Source: Pseudomonas sp. NFACC02 (lineage in GTDB: Bacteria > Pseudomonadota > Gammaproteobacteria > Pseudomonadales > Pseudomonadaceae). Taken from it: a stretch of DNA of 64,000 bases. The stretch spans positions 124,001 to 188,000 of the forward strand of contig NZ_FOEO01000007.1 in assembly GCF_900110765.1 (NCBI RefSeq). The letters run 5' to 3'. How positions within the stretch are numbered: position 1 is the stretch's first letter; every line of letters begins with the position of its first letter. The notes under the pieces were generated by a model. It did not search any database. It saw only the letters and a list, made by a program, of their open reading frames with translations, and was not told the DNA's origin. A program made the position numbers and the translations under genes. Below, in pieces: positions 9,106-18,103 of this stretch.

Positions 9106-10272
9106 ATGATGGGCGAATTCGATGCCATCCGACCGTACGACGACACCGAAGTAAAGGCCGTACTCAACCGGCTACTGGGTGACAAGGCGTTCCTCGCGAT
9201 CCTCACGCATTTCCGTTTTCCACGTCTGGCCGGCTCGCTCGGCTGGATCCTGCAGCCGGCCATCGCCCGCAAGCTGCGCCGCCAGTTTGCCGGCATCGAC
9301 ACCGTCGCTGCGTTGCAGGACAAAGTGGAGCACTACGTCGATCATACGATCGAGCGTGCCACCGATGGTGTGACCTATACCGGCGTGGAGCAGTTCAAGT
9401 CCGGCGTGGCTTACCTGTTTCTGGCCAATCACCGGGATATCGTGATGGACCCGGCGTTCGTCAACTATGCCGTTTACCACGCAGGCCTGCCGACGCCACG
9501 TATCGCCATTGGGGACAACCTGCTGCAAAAGCCCTTTGTCAGCGACCTGATGCGCCTGAACAAGAGTTTTATCGTTCATCGTTCCATCACCGGGCGCCGA
9601 GAAAAAATGGCGGCGTACCAGTTGCTGTCGGCCTACATCAATCACTCGATCCGCAACGACTGCCAGTCCATCTGGATCGCGCAGGCCGAAGGTCGTGCCA
9701 AAGACGGCGACGACCGTACCGAGTCGGCGATCCTCAAGATGTTCCACATGAGCCGCAAGGACGAGCCGTTTGGCGAAGTGATTCAATCGCTGAACCTGAC
9801 GCCTGTTTCGATCAGCTACGAATACGATCCCTGCGATCAGGCGAAAGCCCGCGAGTTGTATATCCGGGCGACCACCGGCAGCTACACCAAAGCGCCGGGC
9901 GAGGATGACGTCAGCATCGCACTGGGCATCACCGGTTATAAAGGCCGCGTCCACGTCAACTTCGCCCCGCCGATCACCGAGTTGTTCGAAGACACCAAGC
10001 AACTGGCGATCGAGATGGACAAGCAGATCCTCGGTGGCTATCGCCTGTTCCCGGTGCACTACCTGGCCTATGAGCAATGGGCCGAGGCCGATCCCAGCCT
10101 GAACGTGCCGAGCGCTGCAGAGGTGTTTCCTGCGGACGAGCTGGAGCGGGCCAATGACGAATGGCAACGCCGGCTCCAGGCGTGCCCGGAAGAACACCGC
10201 CCATATCTGGTGCTCCAATACGCGACTCCGGTGCGCAACCAGTACCGGGTAAAGGCCGGCCTGCCGCTGTAA
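9106..10272 (+). CDS. 1-acyl-glycerol-3-phosphate acyltransferase-like protein
   Basis: 388 residues from ATG 9106 (ACAAGAGAG just upstream); a TTG at 9022 would add 28 residues of doubtful coding quality. The acyltransferase signature is NHRDIVMDP at 108-116, where His is followed by Asp after five residues instead of the canonical four, a subfamily variant also known to me from other annotated acyltransferases. Downstream blocks RSITGRREK and EGRAKDGDD match the substrate-binding motifs II-III. It is expected to transfer acyl groups to a glycerophosphate-like acceptor at the inner membrane; the exact acceptor is unknown. Confidence 0.82.
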   Translation: MMGEFDAIRPYDDTEVKAVLNRLLGDKAFLAILTHFRFPRLAGSLGWILQPAIARKLRRQFAGIDTVAALQDKVEHYVDHTIERATDGVTYTGVEQFKSGVAYLFLANHRDIVMDPAFVNYAVYHAGLPTPRIAIGDNLLQKPFVSDLMRLNKSFIVHRSITGRREKMAAYQLLSAYINHSIRNDCQSIWIAQAEGRAKDGDDRTESAILKMFHMSRKDEPFGEVIQSLNLTPVSISYEYDPCDQAKARELYIRATTGSYTKAPGEDDVSIALGITGYKGRVHVNFAPPITELFEDTKQLAIEMDKQILGGYRLFPVHYLAYEQWAEADPSLNVPSAAEVFPADELERANDEWQRRLQACPEEHRPYLVLQYATPVRNQYRVKAGLPL

Positions 10273-10290
10273 ACGCAAAGCTCGATCACT

Positions 10291-10735
10291 GTGGGAGACG
10301 TCCGAGGTTACGAGGGCAGCGAATGCGGTGGGTCAGTCACGAACATGCCAACTGACCCACCGCATTCGCCAGCAAGCCGGCTCCCACCGGTCCGAGGCTG
10401 GACCGGGGTCTGAGGCTTGGACAGGGATCTAAGGGATGGCCTCAAGCTCGTCAACAACCCGGTCCCTGTGGGAGACGTCCGAGGTTACGAGGGCAGCGAA
10501 CGCGGTGGGTCAGTCACGAACATGTCAGCTGACCCACCACATTCGCCAGCAAGCCGGCTCCCACAGGTCCGAGGCTGGACAGGGATCTGAGGGACGGCCT
10601 CAAGCTCGTCAACGACCCGATCCCTGTGGGAGACGTCCGAGGTTACGAGGGCAGCGAAGGCGGTGGGTCAGCGATGAACATGCCAACTGACCCACCGCAT
10701 TCGCCAGCAAGCTGGCCCCCACTGGTCCGAGGCTG
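10291..10735. repeat. Three-copy tandem array of REPIN-like units
   Basis: The gene-free stretch 10273-10819 is filled by three copies of a unit starting GTGGGAGACGTCCGAGG at 10291, 10468 and 10626 (spacing 177 and 158). Each holds an inverted repeat, GCGGTGGGTCAG facing CTGACCCACC, and ends AGCAAGCCGGCTCCCAC (third copy slightly diverged). This is the paired-REP (REPIN) layout known in Pseudomonas. No RAYT transposase is in the window. Confidence 0.8.
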
Positions 10736-10819
10736 GACCGGGGGCTGAGGCTTGGACAGGGGTGCCGGTTCCCACAGTGTTCCGGGGCATAGCCGACAGC
10801 CGCTCATACCCGATAGCCG

Positions 10820-11089
10820 TCAAAGCTTGGTGCTGACCCACGACAACAGCAACGCAAACCCCAGGCACGCGGCGCCAATGCGATAACTCAGGCGGATCAT
10901 GCGCAGGGTGGGCACGTCCATCAGGTGCATCGGCTCGTCGACAGGTGCCTGCTCGGTGAGTTTGTTCAGATGAGTGGTTTCACGCTGTTCGAGATTGCGG
11001 GTGGTGTGCAGCAGCCAGATCCCGGGACCGGCGGCGAGCAGCGCCAACGCGTTGAGGACCATTCCGGGTGAGTGCTGGAGGAGTGACAT
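10820..11089 (-). CDS. Small hypothetical membrane protein
   Basis: 89 residues with two predicted membrane helices (about 9-28 and 67-86) separated by a polar, charged loop (LEQRETTHLNKLTEQ). I do not recognise the family. The hydrophobic pattern and codon use look real. No strong ribosome site is visible, only AGGCC before the ATG at 11089. It lies divergent from the small gene at 11228. Confidence 0.6.
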   Translation of the reverse strand: MSLLQHSPGMVLNALALLAAGPGIWLLHTTRNLEQRETTHLNKLTEQAPVDEPMHLMDVPTLRMIRLSYRIGAACLGFALLLSWVSTKL

Positions 11090-11227
11090 GGGGCCTCGAT
11101 GGCGCCAGATCCGGGCGCCGCGAATTCGGTGTGGGTCTGAGCAGAAAGGTACTGCGTGTCACCTTAACGTCACCTGAACCGTTCACTGTGTAGCACCTCG
11201 ACTCGACACCCGAATACGGAGAGCGTC

Positions 11228-11431
11228 ATGCTGCACGCCCACAATCAGGACCGCCTTTACCTCGTCGCCCAGAGTGACGAGCAGGAAGCGTTGATCGACG
11301 CACTGGCCTTCAATGTTCAGGACAGGCACTGGCTGGTGTACTGCGCACTGGGAGGACACCCGCACAACGACCTGCCCGAAGTGGACCTTGAGACAGGCTA
11401 CAGTTTTCTGGACTTTTATCAGGCGGCCTGA
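11228..11431 (+). CDS. Small hypothetical protein
   Basis: 67 residues, acidic, soluble, no signal peptide, with good GGAG 6 bases before ATG 11228 and a strong terminator at 11471-11506. Composition is typical of a small Pseudomonas cytoplasmic protein (LYLVAQSDEQEALIDAL). I do not recognise the family and assign no function. Confidence 0.7.
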   Translation: MLHAHNQDRLYLVAQSDEQEALIDALAFNVQDRHWLVYCALGGHPHNDLPEVDLETGYSFLDFYQAA

Positions 11432-11470
11432 CCCCCCATCGTTTGCATCGGCAAGCCCTCTTCAAACGAA

Positions 11471-11506
11471 AAGCCCCCGGTTCCTCTCGAAACCGGGGGC
11501 TTTTTT
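11471..11506. terminator. Rho-independent terminator
   Basis: Stem AGCCCCCGGTT / AACCGGGGGCT with a short loop, followed by T6 on the plus strand and preceded by an A-run. It can serve both the small gene at 11228 and the convergent lipoprotein gene. Confidence 0.9.
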
Positions 11507-11522
11507 CATACAGCCAGTTGAG

Positions 11523-12104
11523 TTACTGACCCAGCGTGCGACCGATTGTCTGATCCTGAAACAGACGTGTCAGCGCGTCGCTGAGCACATCGCTGACCAG
11601 CTTGGTGTTGGTCTCTTCATTCGGCGCCATGCCGAAACGCTGGTCCAGGGACGCTGCGTAGCGACCGCTGTAGCTGCGACCATTGTTCTGCACATCGGCG
11701 CGGAACGTCGAGCTGATGTTCGCCTCGGTCACGTACAGGCCCTCTTTGGGCGACTGGTACTTGAGGTCAGCGAGGGTAATGGTCAGCTGTGGTCCGTTGC
11801 CGCCCTGGACCGGCGTAAAGCCCAGCAGACGCACCGCGGCTTCGGCCTGGGCCTGGAGCTGCGGAACCACTTGCTGGCTATTGACCGTAATCGAACTGGT
11901 CTCAGGGTACAGACCACCCCGGGTACCCAACGTCTGCGACTGGCGACCGTCTACCACCCGAACCACCACTTGCTGGCCATGCCCGACAGGCGCCAGCTGA
12001 CTGTTCAACTTGGGTTGCGGGCTAAGCGACTGCGGACTATGGGCACAGCCCACCAGCGTCAGACTGCCTACAGCAAGCAAACCGAACAAAACGCGACGCA
12101 ACAT
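11523..12104 (-). CDS. YajG-family lipoprotein
   Basis: 193 residues. Of two close ATGs, 12104 has GGAG with 8 bases spacing while 12110 is only 2 bases away, so 12104 was chosen. Signal peptide with lipobox LVGC (Cys about 18-19), then a YajG-like body: VVRVVDGRQSQTLGTRGGLY, ISSTFRADV, LDQRFGMAPNEETNTKLVSDVLSDALTRLFQD. YajG proteins are outer-membrane lipoproteins of unknown function. It stands alone and its terminator is shared at 11471-11506. Confidence 0.8.
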   Translation of the reverse strand: MLRRVLFGLLAVGSLTLVGCAHSPQSLSPQPKLNSQLAPVGHGQQVVVRVVDGRQSQTLGTRGGLYPETSSITVNSQQVVPQLQAQAEAAVRLLGFTPVQGGNGPQLTITLADLKYQSPKEGLYVTEANISSTFRADVQNNGRSYSGRYAASLDQRFGMAPNEETNTKLVSDVLSDALTRLFQDQTIGRTLGQ

Positions 12105-12347
12105 GCTCATTTCTCCATGGGCCAAGGCACAAATTGTGCCGCAGTATAACGACCTCGCAAGGCCGCTCACTAGCGTAAAGATACGACAAAGTGCCATCGC
12201 GCCGGTTCCCGGCCCTCCTGCCGCTCACGACAATCAAACGTGACGAGTGACACCATTGCGCAATGTCCGCGTCACGGGGATGTCATCGCCGCACGGCATA
12301 CTTTCCCCGTACGCCCAACAGCGCTTCTCATGGCAAGGAGTCTTCCC

Positions 12348-12581
12348 ATGGACTTTCTCTGGTCTCTGTTCTCGGCACGTCGCGGCTATCGTCACTATGC
12401 CCGCCTGGATAAATATGGCATCTGCGTTTCGTTCAAACACTGCGCTGCGGCGCCTCAGGGTCATGACTGGGTAGAGATCACCGAACCCAATCTGACCTGG
12501 CTGCACCAGCCTTTGCCTGCCAGCGCTCGCGTCAGTTCCCGCGCCCGTGCGATTACCGCCCGGCAATTGCTCAGCATCTGA
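12348..12581 (+). CDS. Small conserved-looking hypothetical protein
   Basis: 77 residues from ATG 12348, with strong AAGGAG 7 bases upstream; the longer in-frame start at 12240 has no such site. Basic, with a Trp/His-rich middle (HDWVEITEPNLTWLHQP) and a basic C-terminus (ASARVSSRARAITARQ). No membrane helix or Cys pair. I do not recognise a characterised family. It precedes the long mqo leader region. Confidence 0.65.
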   Translation: MDFLWSLFSARRGYRHYARLDKYGICVSFKHCAAAPQGHDWVEITEPNLTWLHQPLPASARVSSRARAITARQLLSI

Positions 12582-13313
12582 CCAGACGGCGAATAAAAGT
12601 CATTTTTTCTGGATCAATTCTGCGCGTTTCATCGCTATAATCTCCCCCCGATTATAAGGACGTCTCCTGATCGGGCCTCGCAGCATCGTTGATACGCCGT
12701 ATCAACTCCTCCGTATCGCCCACAGAGAGCCTTCCACACAGACATGTGCAACCCGGTGTGTCCGCTGCGCAGGCGCGAAAACCTCGATTCACTCGAACCT
12801 TTTGCGCGCGCCGATGCCCACATTGTGTTTGAACCTGATCTGCCAGAGCTGCCATTGCGCAGCCCTTTTTGAGGTTTGCGTCTCCAAAAGAGCGCAAAAA
12901 AAACGGGTTTTCACAACTTCACAAGAGTGTGGCGAGCAAATGAATAGTTACGCGTTTGTACATGCACCATTAAAGTCTGACCCAGCCCCCTTGCAAAGGA
13001 TCGACTGCAGCGCAGCCTCCACAACCGGAGCCTGAAGCCTGTCCACTACGGATTTGGTTGCATAACCGGGCGTCTTGACGATAGTCGAATGGCTGTTCGG
13101 GCCAAATAATGCGTTCATGCTTGCACGACAAAAGCATCGAACAGGCCCCTGCGGTGGCGTCCGCTGAAGATGCAAAAAATTGCGAAGAATCGGACATGCC
13201 GATCCCGGCCGGGTGGTATGAGGCACTGCGCGAACTCCGCGCCGCCCGCACCTGGCAATTGACCTCGGGTTCCATGCCGTCAATTTGGTGCTGCAGATTT
13301 TGGAGACGCGTTA
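12582..13313 (+). other. Long gene-poor leader region upstream of mqo
   Basis: 732 bases lie between the small gene at 12348 and mqo. A TATAAT is present at 12636-12641 and ATTATAAGGA follows at 12651, so transcription may start near here. A perfect small hairpin GTTGATAC-gcc-GTATCAAC sits at 12688-12706. One short frame (12744-12872) is listed separately. The remainder to 13313 shows no clear gene. If the TATAAT is the mqo promoter, the leader is about 660 bases long. Confidence 0.45.
12744..12872 (+). CDS. Candidate 42-residue small protein in mqo leader
   Basis: ATG 12744 to TGA 12872, starting MCNPVCPLRRRENLDSLEPF and ending with a Pro/Glu-rich tail. About two thirds of its codons end in G or C. 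Only a weak purine run (AGAGAG) lies about 13 bases before the ATG, so translation is uncertain. Two Cys four residues apart near the start. Family unknown. Confidence 0.35.
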   Translation: MCNPVCPLRRRENLDSLEPFARADAHIVFEPDLPELPLRSPF

Positions 13314-14819
13314 ATGGCGCATAACGAAGCAGTCGATGTAGTACTGGTCGGGGCAGGCATCATGAGTGCCACCCTCGCGGTACTGCTAAAGGAGCTCGAC
13401 CCAAGCCTCAAGCTTGAGGTTGTCGAGCTGATGGATTCCGGTGCTGCCGAGAGTTCCAACCCATGGAACAACGCCGGCACCGGCCACGCCGGCCTGTGCG
13501 AGCTGAACTACACGCCGGAAGCGGCCGATGGCTCGATCGACATCAAAAAAGCGGTTCATATCAATACCCAGTTCGAAGTGTCGAAGCAGTTCTGGAGCTA
13601 TCTGGCTCGCAAGGGCACCTTCGGTTCCTCGCGCTCGTTCATCACACCCGTGCCGCACCTGAGCTTCGTTCAGGGCGAAAAAGGCATGGCATACCTGAAA
13701 AAGCGCTATGAAGCGCTGCGTAAGCACCACGCTTTTGCATCAATGGAGTACACCGAAGACAAGGCCAAGCTGGCCGAGTGGATGCCGCTGATGATGCCTG
13801 GCCGTCCGGCCGATGAGCCGATCGCCGCCACACGCGTCATGCACGGCACTGACGTGAACTTCGGCAATCTGACCAACCAATTGCTCAAGCACCTGTCCAG
13901 CGCGCCCGATGCGCAGGTCAAGTACTGCAAACGCGTCACGGGCCTGAGCCGTAAAGGCACTGGCTGGAGCGTGACCATCAAGGACGTCAACAGCGGCGGC
14001 ACTCGCGAAATCGACGCCAAATTCGTGTTCCTCGGCGCCGGTGGCGCGGCCTTGCCGCTGCTCCAGATGTCGGGCATCGAAGAAGGCAAAGGTTTTGGGG
14101 GCTTCCCGGTCAGCGGCCAGTGGCTGCGCTGCGACAATCCGGAAGTGGTCAAGCGTCATCAGGCCAAGGTCTACAGCCAGGCTGCGGTGGGTTCCCCGCC
14201 AATGTCGGTTCCACACCTGGACACCCGCGTCGTCGATGGCAAGACCTCCCTGCTGTTCGGCCCGTACGCAGGCTTCACCACCAAGTTCCTCAAGCACGGT
14301 TCGCTCATGGACCTGCCGCTGTCGATCCGTGCCGCCAACATCGCACCGATGCTGGCCGTAGCCCGCGACAACATGGACCTGACCAAGTACCTGATCAGTG
14401 AAGTACGGCAGTCCATGGAACAGCGTCTGGACGCCCTGCGTCGTTTCTACCCTGAAGCGAAAGCCGAAGACTGGCGCCTGGAAGTGGCCGGTCAGCGTGT
14501 GCAGATCATCAAGAAGGATCCGAAGAAAGGTGGCGTTCTGCAGTTCGGTACCGAACTGGTCTCGGCCAGGGACGGTTCCCTTGCAGCGCTGCTCGGCGCC
14601 TCGCCTGGCGCCTCGGTCACTGTTTCGATCATGCTTGACCTGATCGAACGCTGCTTCCCTGACAAGGCTCGTACCGAATGGGCCGCCAAACTGAATGAGA
14701 TCTTCCCGGCTCGCGAAAAAGCCCTGGAAACCGACGCGCAGCTGTATCAGCGTGTCAGCGCCCAGAGCGACGAAAGCCTGGACCTGGTTCCAAGCAGCCA
14801 GGCGGCAAGCTTCGCTTGA
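13314..14819 (+). CDS. mqo: Malate:quinone oxidoreductase
   Basis: 501 residues, standard MQO length. FAD-binding loop [11 protein letters not shown] near 12-22, followed by the MQO signature [23 protein letters not shown]. The peripheral inner-membrane flavoenzyme oxidises malate to oxaloacetate and passes electrons to ubiquinone, the main malate oxidation step of the TCA cycle in pseudomonads. ATG 13314 follows GGAGACG. A strong terminator lies at 14849-14887. It is monocistronic with a long leader. Confidence 0.96.
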   Translation: MAHNEAVDVVLVGAGIMSATLAVLLKELDPSLKLEVVELMDSGAAESSNPWNNAGTGHAGLCELNYTPEAADGSIDIKKAVHINTQFEVSKQFWSYLARKGTFGSSRSFITPVPHLSFVQGEKGMAYLKKRYEALRKHHAFASMEYTEDKAKLAEWMPLMMPGRPADEPIAATRVMHGTDVNFGNLTNQLLKHLSSAPDAQVKYCKRVTGLSRKGTGWSVTIKDVNSGGTREIDAKFVFLGAGGAALPLLQMSGIEEGKGFGGFPVSGQWLRCDNPEVVKRHQAKVYSQAAVGSPPMSVPHLDTRVVDGKTSLLFGPYAGFTTKFLKHGSLMDLPLSIRAANIAPMLAVARDNMDLTKYLISEVRQSMEQRLDALRRFYPEAKAEDWRLEVAGQRVQIIKKDPKKGGVLQFGTELVSARDGSLAALLGASPGASVTVSIMLDLIERCFPDKARTEWAAKLNEIFPAREKALETDAQLYQRVSAQSDESLDLVPSSQAASFA

Positions 14820-14848
14820 TTCAGAGCCTGTACTGAATCAGTGAGATG

Positions 14849-14887
14849 ACTCAGCCCTCCGCCCACGCAGCGGAGGGTTGAGTTTTA
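14849..14887 (+). terminator. Rho-independent terminator of mqo
   Basis: ACTCAGCCCTCCGC pairs with GCGGAGGGTTGAGT across a short loop, followed by a short T run (TTTTATCC). Confidence 0.85.
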
Positions 14888-14910
14888 TCCCGTCCTCTTC
14901 AGGTTTCCAG

Positions 14911-15375
14911 TCACTTCATCGAGAACCTGACGGTGTAACTTTCCATTGAATTCGTGCCTTTGGTCACCAAGGCAGCGCATTCGGCTGGGACAGTACCGAT
15001 AGACTTCGCCGTTGCCGATTTTTCAGGCGCAGGGCTGATACCGAACCATTTAAACGTCGCTTTGTGCGCAAATTTGAACTCGCACTTTTTGCCGCTTGTC
15101 GTGGCATAGCGCAACGTTCCTTCATCGTTGCGAGGATCGTTCAACGTTACGTTGAATCCTTTTCCGGTCTGGTAAGCATGGATCAAATAGTCGCTAACGC
15201 CGCTTCCTTTCGGTCTCCAGCTGGCGTACGTCATGTGAAGGTCTTGGGCTTCATCATTCCATACCTCAACGGCCACCTTCACGCTGTTCGGATAGGCCGC
15301 CAGGGCCGCAGGCACCACTGCCAAAGCAGCAAGCAGAGCGGCGAAGCCGCCCAGAATACGATGTGTCTTGTTCAT
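14911..15375 (-). CDS. Secreted/periplasmic hypothetical protein
   Basis: 154 residues from ATG 15375, with AAGGA 9 bases upstream; longer in-frame starts lack a ribosome site. Clear Sec signal peptide (about 1-27, cleavage after ALA). The mature part is basic, with two Cys (in KKCEFKF and PAECAAL) that could form one disulfide, and is predicted mostly beta. Function unknown to me. It faces mqo across the terminator at 14849-14887. Confidence 0.7.
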   Translation of the reverse strand: MNKTHRILGGFAALLAALAVVPAALAAYPNSVKVAVEVWNDEAQDLHMTYASWRPKGSGVSDYLIHAYQTGKGFNVTLNDPRNDEGTLRYATTSGKKCEFKFAHKATFKWFGISPAPEKSATAKSIGTVPAECAALVTKGTNSMESYTVRFSMK

Positions 15376-15572
15376 GCATTGAATTCCTTTTCGTTTGATT
15401 GTCCGAACATCCTGCCCGGAATGTGTGCCACAGGGCACACGAGCAAGTATGAACATCTCGGAGTCGTGAAAAAGCAGTCAATACCGACGCGGGCGGTAGG
15501 AAGTGTTGCAGGGAAGGGTCAGCGAAATGGAACGGGCGCTTGAGGACGCGCCCGCAGAAGACGGTCTTGGGC

Positions 15573-15860
15573 TCAGCCCCGAGCCTTGTTGATCAGCGCG
15601 ATGTATTCCTCGGCATTGCGCTGATCCTTGACCAGCGCAATGAAGTCATTGCCGTGGGCATCCTTGCCGTCAAGGTCATAGCCCGCTTCACGGAAGAACA
15701 CCAGAAAACGCTCGAAGTCGTCGATGCGCAGGCCGCGGTAAGCCTTGATCAGCTTGTGCAAGGACGGTGAAGTCGCATCGACCGGTTCAAAGTCCAGGAA
15801 CAGTTTGATCTGGGCATCGCCGATTTCATCGCCGATCACCTGCTTCTTATCTTTACGCAT
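15573..15860 (-). CDS. PA4642-family protein
   Basis: 95 residues from ATG 15860; the longer frame to 15971 starts inside the neighbouring gene. It is acidic and helical (KKQVIGDEIGDAQIKLFLDFEP, HKLIKAYRGLRIDDFERFLVFF) and matches the short PA4642 family I know from its position next to mqo in P. aeruginosa. Role unknown. It is preceded in the same direction by the secreted-protein gene at 15928-16413. Confidence 0.8.
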   Translation of the reverse strand: MRKDKKQVIGDEIGDAQIKLFLDFEPVDATSPSLHKLIKAYRGLRIDDFERFLVFFREAGYDLDGKDAHGNDFIALVKDQRNAEEYIALINKARG

Positions 15861-15927
15861 TGCTGACTCCAACTGACTTGCGGGACATTTCACGGGCGGG
15901 CAGTTTACCCCCGGCCCGGCCACAGGC

Positions 15928-16413
15928 TCAACGCGCGCGTACGCTGCCGGTATGCAGATCAGCCCAGACATGGCCGTTGGCGTAGCTGAGCAATTGGCAA
16001 TACACCTTTTCGTTGCGCAACAGATCGACCAGCACGCGGTATTGGGCGGTCGGGTAGTAAAGGCTCAAGGTGCGGCTTGACTCATCATAGGTCGGCTTTT
16101 TCAGGCTTTTACTCTCGCCGTCAAAATGAATCAGCACCTCGGAAATCGTCGCGCCTTTGTTCATCGGTTTGCCTTTGAGGCGCAGGATCAGCGGCGAGGT
16201 AACAGGAATGGGTTGCTGATTGGACTGACGCTGGCTCCCCACGACCACCGAATAGTCGGTGATCTGCAGCAATTGTTGCTGCTCGGGCTCGCCTTCGCGC
16301 ACGGACAGTTCATCGGGCGGCAAGTACTGGGCGTGCATGGGGTCGGCGAGGGCAGGAAGCGGCAGGGTCAACAGCAGCATCAACGCGGCTTTACTACGAA
16401 ACGATGACGTCAT
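15928..16413 (-). CDS. Secreted hypothetical protein
   Basis: 161 residues with a Sec signal peptide (1-23, cleavage after ALA) and GGGAGG upstream of ATG 16413. The mature part is predicted beta-rich (PLILRLKGKPMNKGATISEVLIHFDG, TLSLYYPTAQYRVLVDLL) with a single Cys near the end, and is periplasmic. I do not recognise a characterised family. It probably shares a transcript with the PA4642-family gene downstream. Confidence 0.7.
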   Translation of the reverse strand: MTSSFRSKAALMLLLTLPLPALADPMHAQYLPPDELSVREGEPEQQQLLQITDYSVVVGSQRQSNQQPIPVTSPLILRLKGKPMNKGATISEVLIHFDGESKSLKKPTYDESSRTLSLYYPTAQYRVLVDLLRNEKVYCQLLSYANGHVWADLHTGSVRAR

Positions 16414-16462
16414 GATTGCCTCCCGAAAAAGTGGGAAGCACTCTAACAGGGATCAGTTGATT

Positions 16463-16547
16463 TGTAGGAGAGCGCTCGCCTGCGATGAGAATTCATCCGT
16501 CATGCGGCGTCGGGTCTGACGCATTCGCGGGCAAGCGCGCTCCTACA
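16463..16547. repeat. REP pair (GTAGGAGC type)
   Basis: TGTAGGAGAGCGCTCGCCTGCGA faces TTCGCGGGCAAGCGCGCTCCTACA, with about 35 bases between. This is an inverted REP doublet in the gap after hpt. Confidence 0.7.
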
Positions 16548-16554
16548 GAAGGCC

Positions 16555-17112
16555 TTACATCCCTTTAACGGCGTAGATACCCGCAGCGTTGCGCCAGTAA
16601 CCCTTGTAGTCCATGCCGTATCCGAAAATGTAACGGTCGATGCACGGCAGACCGACGAAGTCGGCTTTGAGGTCAGGCCGGGCCTTGCGGTTATGGTCCT
16701 TGTCGATCAGCACGGCCGTGTGCACGGCGCTCGCCCCTGCGTGCTTACAGAAGTCGATGATTGCGCCAAGCGTATGACCTTCGTCGAGGATGTCGTCGAT
16801 GATCAGCACATCGCGGTCGATGAACGACACTTCCGGTTTGGCTTTCCAGAACAGCTCGCCGCCGCTGGTTTCGTTGCGATAGCGCGTCGCGTGCAGGTAA
16901 GACGCTTCCAGCGGGAAGTTCAGGTGGGTCAGCAGCTTGCCGGCGAAAATCAGCCCACCGTTCATCACGCAGAATACGACCGGGTTACGTTCGGACAGCA
17001 CACTGTTGATTTGCTGACCGACGCGGGCGATGGAGGCCTCGACTTCGGCCTCGGTGTACAGGCAGTCAGCCTCGCGCATGATTTGACGGATATGCTCGAG
17101 ATCAGCGGACAT
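16555..17112 (-). CDS. hpt: Hypoxanthine-guanine phosphoribosyltransferase
   Basis: 185 residues from ATG 17112 (GGAGAGCGTC upstream). The PRPP-binding signature VLIIDDILDEGHTL lies around 103-116, and the base-binding end contains the DYKGYWRN segment. It converts hypoxanthine or guanine plus PRPP to IMP or GMP in the cytoplasm. It is divergent from upp, so purine and pyrimidine salvage genes sit back to back. Confidence 0.92.
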   Translation of the reverse strand: MSADLEHIRQIMREADCLYTEAEVEASIARVGQQINSVLSERNPVVFCVMNGGLIFAGKLLTHLNFPLEASYLHATRYRNETSGGELFWKAKPEVSFIDRDVLIIDDILDEGHTLGAIIDFCKHAGASAVHTAVLIDKDHNRKARPDLKADFVGLPCIDRYIFGYGMDYKGYWRNAAGIYAVKGM

Positions 17113-17464
17113 GACGCTCTCCAGGGGGCTGTGGAAGGAAAAGCGGGCAAAGGTACGCATCGGACAACGTCAGGGCAAGTCTTTCTGGACTAACGTTGCA
17201 CAGACTCATCACGAAAAGTGGCTGCGCTCGTCCATGCTGCGTTAAAAACAGGCTCGCAATGCTCATTTAGGCCCCTAAAGTCGAACGCGACCCCGGCCGT
17301 TGCTCGCCTCTTTTTGCCTTGCCTGACCTTCGCTCGCCGACTTTATCGTGAAGAGTCTTCGTCCCATTAATGTAAGAAACGCGATCCTAACCGGTAAGAC
17401 AAGTTACAGCTGAATAGATTAATCTAAGCCGTTTTTTTTGCCCGCCCGCTGGAGCCGTCCCTTT
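17113..17464. other. Intergenic region between hpt and upp
   Basis: 352 bases without a gene. The stretch 17215-17285 (GCTGCGCTCGTCC through AAACAGGCTCGCAATGCTC) resembles a short dispersed sequence I associate with Pseudomonas intergenic regions, but this could not be checked. A T8 run (17431-17440) just precedes upp. No confident promoter motif. Confidence 0.4.
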
Positions 17465-18103
17465 ATGTCCATTCGTGAGATCCGTCATCCGCTGATCCGT
17501 CACAAACTCGGTCTCATGCGCCGAGCCGATATCAGCACCAAGAACTTTCGTGAACTGGCTCAGGAAGTCGGTGCCCTGCTGACCTACGAAGCGACCAAGG
17601 ATCTGCCGCTGGAAACCTACGACATCCAGGGTTGGGCCGGTACGGTTCAGGTTGAAAAGATCGCAGGCAAGAAGATCACTGTCGTGCCGATCCTGCGCGC
17701 GGGCATCGGCATGCTCGAAGGTGTTCTCAGCCTGATTCCAGGCGCCAAGGTCAGCGCCGTGGGTGTCGCACGTAATGAGCAGACCCTGGAAGCGCACACC
17801 TACCTGGAGAAGCTTGCCCCCGAGATCGACCAGCGTCTGGCCCTGATCATCGACCCGATGCTGGCCACCGGCGGCTCGATGGTCGCCACGATCGATCTGC
17901 TGAAAAAAGCCGGTTGCCGCGACATCCGCGCCATGGTCCTGGTGGCGGCCCCTGAAGGCATCGACACTGTCGAGAAAGCGCATCCGGACGTGAACATCTA
18001 CACCGCGTCCATCGATGAACGCCTGAACGACCAGGGTTACATCATTCCGGGTCTGGGCGATGCCGGTGACAAAATTTTCGGCACCAAACAAAAGGACGCC
18101 TGA
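17465..18103 (+). CDS. upp: Uracil phosphoribosyltransferase
   Basis: 212 residues from ATG 17465 (GGAG upstream); the frame also opens at 17438 but the family starts at [20 protein letters not shown] loop [13 protein letters not shown] near 131-143 and the uracil-binding C-terminus [11 protein letters not shown]. It makes UMP from uracil and PRPP. TGA and the ATG of uraA share one base (TGATG), so the enzyme is coupled to its transporter. Confidence 0.96.
   Translation: MSIREIRHPLIRHKLGLMRRADISTKNFRELAQEVGALLTYEATKDLPLETYDIQGWAGTVQVEKIAGKKITVVPILRAGIGMLEGVLSLIPGAKVSAVGVARNEQTLEAHTYLEKLAPEIDQRLALIIDPMLATGGSMVATIDLLKKAGCRDIRAMVLVAAPEGIDTVEKAHPDVNIYTASIDERLNDQGYIIPGLGDAGDKIFGTKQKDA

Noticed and set aside
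10291-10735. Possible CRISPR array
   Set aside because: Units are 158-177 bases and nearly identical throughout, with no short repeat/variable spacer pattern and no cas genes.
12957-12962. Isolated TGTACA in the mqo leader as a light operator
   Set aside because: No partner half-site at 12 bases on either side and no fitting -10; single TGTACA also occurs by chance inside coding regions here.
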